From NCBI GenBank assembly GCA_047291315.1, contig JBDPYZ010000007.1, positions 62,001-126,000 on the forward strand: 64,000 bases of DNA, written 5' to 3'. Both the position numbers and the translations under genes were made by a program. Source of the DNA: Arsenophonus fragariae (lineage in GTDB: Bacteria > Pseudomonadota > Gammaproteobacteria > Enterobacterales > Enterobacteriaceae). This document shows positions 28,650 to 38,248 of this stretch, one piece after another. The notes beneath the pieces were generated by a model that worked only from the letters and a program-made list of their open reading frames with translations, was not told the origin of the DNA and did not search any database. Numbering within the stretch: position 1 is the first letter of the stretch; each line of letters starts with the position of its first letter.

Positions 28650-29281
28650 TACTGCTGTTCTGCTCCTGAGTGAGGTTTTTCTGCTATTGGTGAAGACGAT
28701 GTTACACTTCTATTCAGAGTTGAACGACGCTCAAGCTCATATTGCTGTAACATCAGACCAAGTCGGCGATTACGTTGTTCTAACTGCTCCGTTTGTGAAT
28801 GAGCAAATAATTGATCATTAAAAACATTTAAACTCACAGGTGACGCAGCACCTATGATTGGTACTGTATTAAATATTGGTAAGTCATATTTGCCATCCGT
28901 TTCTATATTAGACGTATTATAATTCAGAACTCCAGCAATAACAGCTACGGCAACACTAGCCGCTACACCAACTTGCGCCATCTGATTAGCACAGGGGCAA
29001 AGCTTACGCCAAAAATGCATTAAACGCCAACTAGCAGGCTCAGGTCGTAACTCCGGTTTTGCATCAGACGCAATTTGAACGGGTTCACTTGCCAGTGCCT
29101 GCTCTACTTTACCCGTAATATCAAGATGGATAACTTCGTTGATACCGCCTCTCAAACTGTCGCGGATAAGATGGTAGCTCTCCCATCGTTTCTGTAACGA
29201 AACATCTTGTAAAATGGTGTGGATCAATTCTGAATCAAAGATCTCTCCATCCATTAAAGCGGAAAGTCTTTCTCTATGCAT
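28649..29281 (-). CDS. rseA: Anti-sigma-E factor RseA
   Basis: Single-pass inner-membrane protein that holds sigma-E inactive. Sequential cleavage by DegS and RseP releases the sigma factor. It has 210 residues. The N-terminal cytoplasmic domain starts MHRERLSALMDGEIFDSELI and contains WESYHLIRDSLRG. A membrane span lies at about residues 102-120. The periplasmic tail is the DegS/RseB target. It lies 34 bases after rpoE. Confidence 0.94.
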   Translation of the reverse strand: MHRERLSALMDGEIFDSELIHTILQDVSLQKRWESYHLIRDSLRGGINEVIHLDITGKVEQALASEPVQIASDAKPELRPEPASWRLMHFWRKLCPCANQMAQVGVAASVAVAVIAGVLNYNTSNIETDGKYDLPIFNTVPIIGAASPVSLNVFNDQLFAHSQTEQLEQRNRRLGLMLQQYELERRSTLNRSVTSSSPIAEKPHSGAEQQ

Positions 29282-29315
29282 GCCAAAGTACCCTTCAGTA
29301 AAATGTGAACCACAT

Positions 29316-29891
29316 TTAATTCCGTATTAGCGGTTGCACTTTATTATCAATAGCTTCCCTTGCCCGAAAAATGCGCGAACGAACAGTACCAACAGGACAA
29401 TCCATAATAAGTGCTATCTCCTCATAACTCAGTCCATCTAACTCCCTAAGTGTAATTGCTAAGCGTAAATCTTCAGGAAGCGACTCAATGGTTCGGAAAA
29501 CTACTTTTCTCAATTCTTCTGACAACATTAAATTCTCAGGGTTCGAAATTTCTTTTAATGCATTAGAAGCTTCAAAATTTTCGGCATTAACCACATCCAA
29601 ATCATTCGATGGCGGTCGACGTCCTTGGGATATAAGATAATTTTTTGCTGTATTTACTGAGATCCGGTAAAGCCAAGTATAAAACGCACTTTCACCACGA
29701 AATGAACCGATAGCGCGATAAGCTTTAATAAATGCCTCTTGGGCAACATCCGGTACATCTCCCTGCGGTACATAACGAGAAACAAGCCTCACAACTTTAT
29801 TCTGGTATCTAATAACCAGTAAATTAAAAGCTTTTTTATCCCCTTTTTGTAACCGTTTAACCAGCACCTGGTCTGTCAACTGCTCACTCAT
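29316..29891 (-). CDS. rpoE: RNA polymerase sigma-E factor
   Basis: Extracytoplasmic-function sigma factor for envelope stress. It has 191 residues as in E. coli. Region 2 contains DVAQEAFIKAYRAIGSFRGESAFYTWLYRI (quoted from residues about 49-80 in pieces: DVAQEAFIKAYRAI and FYTWLYRISVNTAKNYL). Region 4 has the helix-turn-helix GLSYEEIALIMDCPVGTVRSR. It heads the rpoE-rseA-rseB-rseC operon and has a sigma-E promoter of its own upstream. Confidence 0.97.
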   Translation of the reverse strand: MSEQLTDQVLVKRLQKGDKKAFNLLVIRYQNKVVRLVSRYVPQGDVPDVAQEAFIKAYRAIGSFRGESAFYTWLYRISVNTAKNYLISQGRRPPSNDLDVVNAENFEASNALKEISNPENLMLSEELRKVVFRTIESLPEDLRLAITLRELDGLSYEEIALIMDCPVGTVRSRIFRAREAIDNKVQPLIRN

Positions 29892-29975
29892 CCGAGGTCA
29901 CTTCTCCCGAAAATAAACCTCATATTTTCCTTATTTGAACCCGCCATGTTTTCTCTCATTTGTAAGCAAGCATTC

Positions 29976-30003
29976 TTTGAGTGACAAAAACTTGCAAAGT
30001 TCC
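29976..30003 (-). promoter_or_regulatory. Sigma-E autoregulatory promoter of rpoE
   Basis: On the minus strand GGAACTT is followed after 16 bases by TCAAA. This matches the sigma-E promoter pattern (GAACTT, 16-17, TCTGA-like) and the E. coli rpoE promoter in both sequence and spacing. It lies about 85 bases before the rpoE start and predicts autoregulation. Confidence 0.75.
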
Positions 30004-30142
30004 AGTCAATTTAAATTATTTTATATTTAATCTAAGCTAAACTATAAAAAAAATTCTTTCAAGGTAATCGTATTTACTCTAAATAAAAGAATAGGCTAAC
30101 ATGGTAATTTACTCTATTATCAAACTTTAGTAATAAAATATT

Positions 30143-31774
30143 ATGCCATCAACACAACATCATACGGATATTTTAATCATTGGTAGTGGCATCGCCGGTC
30201 TATCGTTAGCGCTACGATTAGCATCACAATACCAAATAACCATACTTAGCAAAAACATTTCAACTGAAAGCGCATCTTACTATGCACAAGGTGGAATTGC
30301 AGCGGTTTTTGATCAAACTGATAGCATAGAAGCCCACGTTAAAGATACTTTAATTGCCGGTGCCGGACTGTGTTATAAAAAAACCGTTGAATTTGTCGCC
30401 TGTAATGCCTACCACTCTATACAATGGCTCATAGAGCAAGGTGTTTTATTTGATAAAGAGATCAATCAAGCAGGTAAAGAACAATACCATCTTACGAAAG
30501 AAGGAGGCCATAGCCATCGCCGTATTCTTCATTATGCCGACGCAACAGGTAAACAGGTAGAAACAACATTAGTTGAAAAAGCCACCAAGCATCCGAATAT
30601 CTTGATTAAAGAGCAACATAATGCTATTGATTTTATCCGCTCAGATAAAGATCTAACGACAATTACCGGGGCTTACATTTGGGATCTTAGTCAACAAAAA
30701 ATCGTCATTTGTCATGCAAAAGTGACTGTTTTAGCAACCGGAGGAGCAGCAAAAGTATATCAATATACCACTAATCCCGATATTTCATCAGGCGATGGGA
30801 TTGCAATGGCTTGGAGAGCCGGTTGTCGTGTGGCCAATCTTGAATTTAATCAATTTCATCCGACTTGTCTTTATCATCCACAAGCACCCAATTTTCTACT
30901 AACTGAAGCTTTACGAGGTGAAGGTGCCTATCTTAAACGACCTGATGGTAGCCGCTTTATGCCTGATTTTGATAAAAGAGCAGAACTCGCCCCTCGTGAT
31001 ATAGTTGCCCGTGCTATTGATCATGAAATGAAACGCTTGGGGGCAGATTGTATGTTTCTTGATATTAGCCATCAGCCAGAAAAAGAGATAAAACGATATT
31101 TTCCAACTATCTATCAGAAATTAGCCACATTAGGTATCGATATTACTAATGAGCCAATTCCGATTGTACCGGCAGCACATTATACATGCGGTGGTGTTAT
31201 GGTGGATCATTATGGTCAAACCGATCTTCGACATCTATATGCTATTGGTGAAGTTAGTTATACCGGGTTACATGGCGCCAACCGACTAGCATCAAATTCA
31301 TTATTAGAATGTCTCGTCTATGGATGGTCTTCTGCTGAACATATAAAACAACAAATCGAACAAATTGATAAGCCATCAACAATCACAAAATGGAATGAAA
31401 ATCAATGCCATAATTTAGATGAACAAGTTGTTATTCAACGCAACTGGCACGAGTTAAAACTGTTGATGTGGGATTATATGGGAATTGTCAGAACGACCAA
31501 ACGATTGATACACGCGTTACGGCGCATCCATTTACTACAACAAGAAATAGATGAATACTATTCAAATTTCCGTATATCAAATAATTTATTGGAACTGCGT
31601 AATCTTGTTCAAGTGGCTGAATTGATGATCCGCTGCGCGCTTATGCGTAAAGAGAGTAGGGGATTACATTACACATTAGATTATCCGCAACAGCAAACAG
31701 AGGCTAAACCGACTATTTTAACCCCTTTCAGCCAAATGGCTATAAAGGGGAATATAATTAACCCTCCCTTATGA
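30143..31774 (+). CDS. nadB: L-aspartate oxidase
   Basis: FAD enzyme that oxidises L-aspartate to iminoaspartate, the first step of de novo NAD synthesis (followed by NadA). It has 543 residues. The N-terminal dinucleotide-binding motif is IIGSGIAGLSLALRLA. FAD and substrate segments SYYAQGGIAAVFD, EFNQFHPTCLYHP and LRGEGAYLKRPDG are intact, as is GLHGANRLASNSLLE near the C-terminus. It is transcribed divergently from rpoE as in E. coli. Together with nadE and nadK in this window it indicates retained NAD biosynthesis. Confidence 0.96.
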   Translation: MPSTQHHTDILIIGSGIAGLSLALRLASQYQITILSKNISTESASYYAQGGIAAVFDQTDSIEAHVKDTLIAGAGLCYKKTVEFVACNAYHSIQWLIEQGVLFDKEINQAGKEQYHLTKEGGHSHRRILHYADATGKQVETTLVEKATKHPNILIKEQHNAIDFIRSDKDLTTITGAYIWDLSQQKIVICHAKVTVLATGGAAKVYQYTTNPDISSGDGIAMAWRAGCRVANLEFNQFHPTCLYHPQAPNFLLTEALRGEGAYLKRPDGSRFMPDFDKRAELAPRDIVARAIDHEMKRLGADCMFLDISHQPEKEIKRYFPTIYQKLATLGIDITNEPIPIVPAAHYTCGGVMVDHYGQTDLRHLYAIGEVSYTGLHGANRLASNSLLECLVYGWSSAEHIKQQIEQIDKPSTITKWNENQCHNLDEQVVIQRNWHELKLLMWDYMGIVRTTKRLIHALRRIHLLQQEIDEYYSNFRISNNLLELRNLVQVAELMIRCALMRKESRGLHYTLDYPQQQTEAKPTILTPFSQMAIKGNIINPPL

Positions 31775-31928
31775 TTAATCATTTATATGCTAGGCAAAAC
31801 AGCGACCTGATTTGCCATTGATTGCTAATAATTATTTATATTATCACTCAAATATTCAACAAAATATTTTAATGGATGAACAATTTGGGCGTTCTGTTTA
31901 TAATCCATTACCTAACCAGAGGTATACA

Positions 31929-33257
31929 ATGAGTGCAACCACATTTTCTGAACTTGAGTTAGACCAAAGTCTACTCAATGCACTGGATGATAAAGGCTAT
32001 GAGCTCCCGACAACCATTCAGCTTGCAACTATCCCTGCGGCTATGGAAGGACACGATATTTTAGGTTCATCGCCTACAGGAACAGGAAAAACTGCCGCTT
32101 ACTTATTGCCAGTAATCCAACATTTATTTGATTTTCCGCGTAAAAGATCTGGGCCACCGCGCATTCTTATTCTAGCACCAACCCGTGAACTGGCAATGCA
32201 AGTGGCTGAACAGGCAAAAGAATTAGCCAAATACACCCATCTTGATATCGCAACCATTACCGGCGGGGTATCCTATATTAACCACGCTGAAATTTTTAGT
32301 GAAAACCAAGATATTGTCGTCGCAACTACAGGACGCTTACTACAGTATATTAAAGAAGAAAATTTTGATTGTCGGGCAATCGAAACTTTAATTTTAGATG
32401 AAGCGGATCGAATGCTTGATATGGGATTTGCCAACGACATTGAAACCATTGCCGGTGAAACACGCTGGCGCAAACAGACTATGCTGTTTTCAGCAACACT
32501 AGCAGGTGAAGCCATTCAAGATTTTGCTAATCGGTTATTGAATAATCCTCTTGAAATTGATGCTGATCCTTCAAGGCGTGAACGAAAAAAGATCCAACAA
32601 TACTATTATCGCGCTGATAACATCGAGCATAAAACCGCGCTACTTTGCCATTTATTAAAACAACCTTATACTACCAAATCTATTATCTTTGTCCGTAAAC
32701 GAGAAAGAGCTCATGAGTTGGTTCAATGGTTACAACAAGCCAATATAAAAACCTGGTTACTTGAAGGGGAAATGGTTCAGGCAAAACGGACTGAAGCCGT
32801 TAAACGCCTAAATAGTGGACAAATTAACGTCCTAGTCGCAACTGATGTTGCCTCACGTGGGCTAGATATTGACGATATTAGTCATGTATTCAATTTCGAC
32901 TTACCGCGTAGTGCTAATATCTATCTGCACCGTATTGGTAGAACCGCACGCGCTGGACGAAAAGGGATAGCAATTAGCTTAGTAGAAGCCCATGATCAGC
33001 CTCTATTAGGTAAAATCAACCATTATCTTAAAGAGCCATTAAAAATACGGGTAATCGATAGCCTTCAACCAACCACAAAAACACCGGCTGAAGGTTCACT
33101 ACGTAAACCCAAACCATCAAAAAAAATCCGACTAAAACGGCAAGAAAAGAAAAAACTTGACCAACAGAAAAAGAAAAAAACCAAAGAGCGTCATCGCGAT
33201 AGTAAAAATATTGGCAAACGTCGTAAACCATCAGTAAAGCAAACTGATAACAGCTAA
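31929..33257 (+). CDS. srmB: DEAD-box RNA helicase SrmB
   Basis: ATP-dependent RNA helicase that helps assemble the 50S ribosomal subunit. It has 442 residues from the ATG at 31929 (MSATTFSELELDQSLL), which matches E. coli and follows an AGAGG motif. A longer frame upstream is not conserved. Helicase motifs are the Q motif region, SPTGTGKTAAYLLP (I), DEAD within LILDEADRMLDMGFA (II), FSATLAGE (III) and HRIGRTARAG (VI). The C-terminal tail is strongly basic, ending KERHRDSKNIGKRRKP, as in SrmB. Confidence 0.96.
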   Translation: MSATTFSELELDQSLLNALDDKGYELPTTIQLATIPAAMEGHDILGSSPTGTGKTAAYLLPVIQHLFDFPRKRSGPPRILILAPTRELAMQVAEQAKELAKYTHLDIATITGGVSYINHAEIFSENQDIVVATTGRLLQYIKEENFDCRAIETLILDEADRMLDMGFANDIETIAGETRWRKQTMLFSATLAGEAIQDFANRLLNNPLEIDADPSRRERKKIQQYYYRADNIEHKTALLCHLLKQPYTTKSIIFVRKRERAHELVQWLQQANIKTWLLEGEMVQAKRTEAVKRLNSGQINVLVATDVASRGLDIDDISHVFNFDLPRSANIYLHRIGRTARAGRKGIAISLVEAHDQPLLGKINHYLKEPLKIRVIDSLQPTTKTPAEGSLRKPKPSKKIRLKRQEKKKLDQQKKKKTKERHRDSKNIGKRRKPSVKQTDNS

Positions 33258-33320
33258 TGAATGTTTAAGCTGCTTATTTAGCCATTTATTGATTTTTCTG
33301 GTTAACTAACAAAAATAAAC

Positions 33321-33342
33321 AGCCTGATAACATTATCAGGCT
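33321..33342. terminator. Bidirectional terminator between srmB and grcA
   Basis: AGCCTGATAA and TTATCAGGCT form a near-perfect inverted repeat between the convergent genes. T-rich sequence follows on both strands (TATTTATTTATT on plus). Confidence 0.7.
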
Positions 33343-33381
33343 ATTTATTTATTATTCCTAAATTAATTGAGTACCATTTTA

Positions 33382-33764
33382 TTATAAACTTTGCGTGAAA
33401 GTACGGGTAATAACATCTCGTTGCTGCTCAGGCGTTAAAGAATTAAAACACACCGCATAACCTGAAAGCCGAATGGTTAACTGAGGATATTTTTTTGGAT
33501 TTTTAATTGCATCCTCTAAAGTTTCACGAGACAGGACATTAACATTGAAATGTTGTCCTTCTTCTACTGATATCTGCGGTTTAACTTCAAGGGATATTTC
33601 ACGATATTCAAATGAACCTAGCATCTCCTTGGCAACAATTTGCCCTTCATTAAAATCAGTTTTAGTACAAATGCAGCGCGCTTTATTTTTTTCGTCATCC
33701 AATACCAAAAAGAATTTAATAATGGTGCATTATCTACCTTATAAATCTGAATTCCAATAACCAT
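33382..33764 (-). pseudogene. grcA: Autonomous glycyl radical cofactor, frameshifted
   Basis: GrcA (YfiD) replaces the damaged glycyl-radical end of pyruvate formate-lyase. The start is clear: GGAGG six bases before an ATG at 33764, giving MVIGIQIYKVDNAPLLNSFW. At about 33702 the frame breaks. The remainder, VLDDEKNKARCICTKTDF through to the end with the glycyl radical loop RLSGYAVCFN and TFTQSL, reads in another frame. One base is missing just after the TGG codon compared with the expected reading. Everything else is conserved, so the lesion is recent or a sequencing error. As read, no full-length protein is made. Confidence 0.85.
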
Positions 33765-34057
33765 GTCGACCTCCAAATTCGAATAAAATTGAAATAACAA
33801 TTATTTCTATAAACTATATAACAATTAAATATCGGCCATTCATTGATATGAATTAATAATTTCAATGCGTTATTAATAACAAGATCGACAATTTTCTGTT
33901 TTAAATCAACTTTTGTTTAAAAAAATTATATTTTTTAGAAAATATTTTTAATACGAAAATTATAATGAAAAACAAGCGATTTCCGTTTTAACATTTACCT
34001 CACATAACGTAAATGTTAAGTTAAACCATATATTAATCAAAACCTAAAGGAATGATT

Positions 34058-34741
34058 ATGTCCGCTTTACCCACCTGGCACGATGTCATCGGCCCAGAAA
34101 AAAAACAAAACTACTTCCGTAACACCCTGTCTTACATTGCTAAAGCACGTCAACAAGGTAAAACAATCTTTCCACCACAAAAAGATGTCTTCAATGCTTT
34201 CCGTTATACCGAACTGAGCGAAGTAAAAGTCGTGATACTGGGACAAGATCCTTATCATGGTCCTAATCAAGCACATGGCCTCTCTTTTTCTGTTCGGCCA
34301 GGTGTTCCTGCGCCACCTTCACTGGTTAATATGTACAAAGAACTAGCAAAAGATATCCCGGATTTCCAATACCCCAATCACGGTTATCTCGTCAGTTGGG
34401 CACAACAAGGGGTATTATTATTAAACACGGTTTTAACTGTTGAACAAGGCAAAGCGCATTCACACGCACATCTTGGTTGGGAAACATTTACGGATAAGGT
34501 TATTGCGGCAATTAATCAACACCGCGTTGGCGTGGTTTTTTTATTATGGGGATCCCATGCGCAGAAAAAAGGCCAATTTATTGATAACGAAAAACATTTT
34601 TCCCTTAAAGCACCCCATCCTTCACCACTCTCGGCGCATAGAGGTTTCTTCGGTTGCCAACAATTTTCCAAAACCAATGAAATACTCATAAAACAGGGAT
34701 TAATCCCCATTAACTGGACACCAACCATTCCAGAACAATAA
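34058..34741 (+). CDS. ung: Uracil-DNA glycosylase
   Basis: Family 1 UDG that excises uracil from DNA. The water-activating loop GQDPYHGPNQAHGLSFSV carries the catalytic aspartate near residue 64. The leucine loop HPSPLSAHRGFFG carries the catalytic histidine. I choose the ATG at 34058 (MSALPTWHDV), seven bases after AAAGGA. The ATG two codons upstream sits too close to that motif. The protein is about 227 residues. Confidence 0.96.
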   Translation: MSALPTWHDVIGPEKKQNYFRNTLSYIAKARQQGKTIFPPQKDVFNAFRYTELSEVKVVILGQDPYHGPNQAHGLSFSVRPGVPAPPSLVNMYKELAKDIPDFQYPNHGYLVSWAQQGVLLLNTVLTVEQGKAHSHAHLGWETFTDKVIAAINQHRVGVVFLLWGSHAQKKGQFIDNEKHFSLKAPHPSPLSAHRGFFGCQQFSKTNEILIKQGLIPINWTPTIPEQ

Positions 34742-34745
34742 ACTG

Positions 34746-34771
34746 AATGCCACCACCATATGGGTGGCATT
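34746..34771. terminator. Bidirectional terminator between ung and grpE
   Basis: AATGCCACC and GGTGGCATT form a perfect nine-base stem with an eight-base loop, directly between the convergent ung and grpE stop codons. Short T-rich sequence follows on the plus strand. Confidence 0.75.
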
Positions 34772-34779
34772 ATTTCAGC

Positions 34780-35388
34780 TTATTTTGCTTTTGACACAAT
34801 TACCATTGCCGGCCGCAATAAACGACCATTTAAAGTATAACCTTTCTGCATAACATCAATAACTTGGTTAGGTTCATGTTCTTCAGAATCAATTATCGTC
34901 ATTGCTTGATGCAATTCTGGATTGAAAGGGATATCTTTCGCCGCAACGACCTGAATACCATATTTACTAACAGTAGCTAAAAAAGATTTTAGTGTTAATT
35001 CAAGTCCTTCAAGCATTGGCATCAATTCATCTTTTTCCCGATCAACAAGTTCGATGGCCCTTTCCAAATTATCAATCACAGGTAACAATTCATTAGCAAA
35101 CCGTTCTAAGGCAAACTTATGCGCTTTTTCAATATCTTGCTCAGTACGACGACGAATATTTTCAACTTCAGCTTTAGCACGCAACAACGCTTCTCGCTCA
35201 CATTTTTGCGCTTCAAGAAGCAGCTGCTCTAATTCAGTAATACGCGGATCAATTAATACCTCATCTGTAGAACTCACTGGTTGTTCGGTCTCAATGGTCT
35301 GTTCCTTTGCCTCATTTTTTTGTGATTTTTTTAATTCTTTTTGTTTAGAGGGTTGCTCATCATACACTTTATGATCTTTACTACTCAT
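34780..35388 (-). CDS. grpE: Nucleotide exchange factor GrpE
   Basis: Homodimeric cochaperone that releases ADP from DnaK. It has about 202 residues from the ATG at 35388, preceded by GGAG at six bases. A charged N-terminal tail and long helix (residues about 55-110, ELEQLLLEAQKCEREALLRA region) are followed by the four-helix bundle and the C-terminal beta domain with PEHQAM-like NPELHQAMTII and GYTLNGRLLRPAMV. It is convergent with ung and divergent from nadK, as is usual. Confidence 0.95.
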   Translation of the reverse strand: MSSKDHKVYDEQPSKQKELKKSQKNEAKEQTIETEQPVSSTDEVLIDPRITELEQLLLEAQKCEREALLRAKAEVENIRRRTEQDIEKAHKFALERFANELLPVIDNLERAIELVDREKDELMPMLEGLELTLKSFLATVSKYGIQVVAAKDIPFNPELHQAMTIIDSEEHEPNQVIDVMQKGYTLNGRLLRPAMVIVSKAK

Positions 35389-35493
35389 GAGTATCTCCAC
35401 ATTTTTTTTAGCATTAATCCAGATTATTAGCTTATTATGGGGATAAAAGTTTGGGTTTCAAGAGAACACGCCAACATGTAAGAGGAAAAAATC

Positions 35494-36393
35494 ATGCTGA
35501 GCGGAAAAACAGCAAAAAAAACATTATTTGAATATATTGGCATTGTCGGTCACCCTCGACATCCAGAGGCACTGGCAACTCATGAACAACTTTATAACTG
35601 GATACGAGCGCAAAAATATAAAGTAATTGTTGAAAAACAGATCGCCCAACAGCTTAAGTTAAAAAATGCCATCATAGGCGGATTAACAGAAATTGGTAAA
35701 ACAGCTGATTTAATTATCGTTGTCGGTGGTGACGGTAATATGCTAGGGGCTGCTCGCGTACTGTCACACTATGAAAATAAAGTTATTGGCATCAATCGCG
35801 GTAACCTTGGTTTTTTAACTGATCTTGGGCCAGACAACGCACTACAACAGCTAACAGAAGTATTAGCGGGCCATTTCTATGAAGAACAACGCTTCTTATT
35901 GGAAACTCAGATCAGCAAAAAAAATCACAAACCTCGCATGAGTACTGCAATTAATGAAGTCATTTTACACCCCGGCAAAGTGGCTCACATGATTGAATTT
36001 GAAGTTTATATTGATGATCGCTTTGCCTTTTCTCAACGTTCCGATGGACTAATTATTACTACCCCGACTGGATCAACCGCTTATTCACTCTCTGCCGGTG
36101 GCCCGATACTCACCCCCAACCTTGAGGCTATCGCGCTAGTCCCTATGTTCCCTCATACCCTTTCATCGCGGCCACTAGTCATCAGTAGCAACAGTAGTAT
36201 TAAATTAAAATTTAGAAAAAAAAACATCAATTATGAAATCAGCTGTGACAGCCAAATTATTTTACCTATCCAAGATGATGATGAAGTATTAATCAAACGA
36301 AGTAATAAAAAACTTAATCTCATCCATCCAAAAGATTATAATTATTTCAATATATTAAGTTCAAAATTAGGCTGGTCAAAGAAAACTTTTTGA
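35494..36393 (+). CDS. nadK: NAD kinase
   Basis: Phosphorylates NAD to NADP. It has 299 residues. The diagnostic GGDGN motif is in IIVVGGDGNMLGAARVL, and the second conserved region is DGLIITTPTGSTAYSLSAGGPI. It follows grpE divergently and precedes recN, the order seen in E. coli. The C-terminal tail after about residue 280 is lysine/asparagine rich and differs from E. coli, without any frame break. Confidence 0.95.
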   Translation: MLSGKTAKKTLFEYIGIVGHPRHPEALATHEQLYNWIRAQKYKVIVEKQIAQQLKLKNAIIGGLTEIGKTADLIIVVGGDGNMLGAARVLSHYENKVIGINRGNLGFLTDLGPDNALQQLTEVLAGHFYEEQRFLLETQISKKNHKPRMSTAINEVILHPGKVAHMIEFEVYIDDRFAFSQRSDGLIITTPTGSTAYSLSAGGPILTPNLEAIALVPMFPHTLSSRPLVISSNSSIKLKFRKKNINYEISCDSQIILPIQDDDEVLIKRSNKKLNLIHPKDYNYFNILSSKLGWSKKTF

Positions 36394-36414
36394 TTTTTTT
36401 TAATTACTACTTTA

Positions 36415-36430
36415 CTGTATAAAAAACCAG
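36415..36430 (+). promoter_or_regulatory. LexA box 1 upstream of recN
   Basis: CTGTATAAAAAACCAG matches the LexA consensus CTGT-N8-ACAG except for one base, and its flanks (TA before, T after) extend the match to the E. coli-type TACTGTATATATATACAGTA. Confidence 0.65.
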
Positions 36431-36436
36431 TTTATA

Positions 36437-36452
36437 CTGCATTTATTAACAG
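36437..36452 (+). promoter_or_regulatory. LexA box 2 upstream of recN
   Basis: CTGCATTTATTAACAG matches CTGT-N8-ACAG with one mismatch. It starts 22 bases after the start of box 1, so both dimers would bind the same face of the helix, as at E. coli recN. Confidence 0.65.
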
Positions 36453-36479
36453 TTGTGTTTTTACATACAGGAGAAGCAC

Positions 36480-38141
36480 ATGCTTATTCAATTAACCATC
36501 AATAATTTTGCGATTGTCCGCAAACTGGAAATTGATTTTAATCCAGGTATGACGGCCATTACAGGCGAAACAGGTGCTGGCAAATCAATTGCAATCGATG
36601 CATTAGGTTTATGTTTAGGTAACCGAGCTGATACCAATATCGTTCGTCCTGGTGCTTCCCGTACCGATATCTGTGCCTATTTTTCCCTTACTGACACCAC
36701 ATCAGCACAAGATTGGCTAAAAAATTACCAGTTAGAGAACCAGAATGAATGTTTGTTACGCAGAACCATCACTGGTGATGGACGATCACGCGGTTTTATT
36801 AACGGTACAGCGGTTCCCTTATCACAATTACGCGAACTGGGGACATTGCTTATTCAAATACATGGCCAACACGCTCACCAATTATTATTAGCTAATCAGC
36901 ATCAAAAATATCTGTTGGATACTTACGCAAACCAAACCGCTATCTTAGCTGAAATGAAATCGGCATGGAAAAATTGGCATCAAAGCTGCCAAAAATTAAT
37001 AAAATTTCAACAACAAGCACCTAAACACCTATCACGCCAACAACTTATTGAATATCATCTTAAAGAATTGGATGAACTTATACCGCAAGCTGATGAATAC
37101 CAAAAACTAGAACAAGAGTATAAACAGCTAGCCAATCGTGAACAATTTCTTTCCTTAAGTCAAAATGCATTACAAATTCTCAATGACAATGAGGAACAAA
37201 ATATTATCAGTATGCTAAATCATGCAAAGCAAGAAATTAATGAGCTTACGTCTTTTAGTAATCAATTCAATCAGTTACTTCATATGCTTGAAGAGGCATC
37301 GATCCAAATTAATGAAGTGAGTAATGAATTACGTCATTATGGTGGCCAGACGGAGCTAAATCCTAGCCAACTATTCGAATTAGAACAACGCATCGCAAAA
37401 TATGTTAATTTAGCGCGTAAACATCGTGTTGCGCCTGAATTACTCTTTGAATTACATCAACAACTGTTGGCAGAACAAGAAAAATTAAATCAGCAACAAG
37501 ATGATTGTGACCACTTAACTATTCAGGTCCAAACTCAACATCAATATGCATTAGAAATAGCCGACAAACTCCATAAAATACGGCAACAATATGCCAGTGA
37601 ATTAAGTCAATTAATCACCAACAGGATGCATCAACTTTCAATCCCTCATGGGTATTTTACGGTTGATGTAAATTTTAATCCTGAAAATTTACAAATTGAT
37701 GGTGCAAGCCAAGTAGAGTTCAACGTTACAACCAATCCTGGACAACCACATCAAGCATTGATAAAAATTGCTTCAGGTGGAGAACTTTCACGTATCGTAC
37801 TAGCCATACAAGTCATAACAGCAAAAAAAATGGATACCCCCTCACTCATTTTTGATGAAGTTGATGTAGGTATTAGTGGTGCTACCGCCGCGATAATTGG
37901 AAAACTGTTACGCGAATTAGGCAATTCAACTCAAGTTATATGTGTTACCCATTTACCTCAAGTTGCAGCGTGTGGACATCACCATTTTTATGTAAGCAAA
38001 CAAACTAATGGATGCGAAACAGAAACACAAATGCAATTATTAGATAAAAAAACTCGTTTACAAGAAATTGCTCGTTTACTGGGTGGTAGTCAAGTAACAA
38101 AAAACATCCTGGCTAGTGCAAAAGATCTACTCGCAGTCTAA
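36480..38141 (+). CDS. recN: DNA repair protein RecN
   Basis: SMC-like ATPase acting in double-strand-break repair, strongly SOS-induced. It has 553 residues from the ATG at 36480, which follows CAGGAGAAGCAC; the E. coli protein has the same length. The Walker A motif is ITGETGAGKSIAIDALGL, a coiled-coil arm spans about residues 155-370, and the ABC signature KIASGGELSRI and Walker B LIFDEVDVGISG are near the C-terminus. Two LexA boxes upstream predict control by LexA. Confidence 0.96.
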   Translation: MLIQLTINNFAIVRKLEIDFNPGMTAITGETGAGKSIAIDALGLCLGNRADTNIVRPGASRTDICAYFSLTDTTSAQDWLKNYQLENQNECLLRRTITGDGRSRGFINGTAVPLSQLRELGTLLIQIHGQHAHQLLLANQHQKYLLDTYANQTAILAEMKSAWKNWHQSCQKLIKFQQQAPKHLSRQQLIEYHLKELDELIPQADEYQKLEQEYKQLANREQFLSLSQNALQILNDNEEQNIISMLNHAKQEINELTSFSNQFNQLLHMLEEASIQINEVSNELRHYGGQTELNPSQLFELEQRIAKYVNLARKHRVAPELLFELHQQLLAEQEKLNQQQDDCDHLTIQVQTQHQYALEIADKLHKIRQQYASELSQLITNRMHQLSIPHGYFTVDVNFNPENLQIDGASQVEFNVTTNPGQPHQALIKIASGGELSRIVLAIQVITAKKMDTPSLIFDEVDVGISGATAAIIGKLLRELGNSTQVICVTHLPQVAACGHHHFYVSKQTNGCETETQMQLLDKKTRLQEIARLLGGSQVTKNILASAKDLLAV

Positions 38142-38248
38142 AAACGTACTCAACTTTATTGTATATTATAGGTCATAGAAAAATGAGGAAAGGTTTTCAA
38201 TTTCATCAATGTCGATTATTATCGATATTCTGACTCTCAAAGGAATAT

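Noticed and set aside
34067..34276. Minus frame inside ung
   Set aside because: Mirror frame of a clearly conserved gene.
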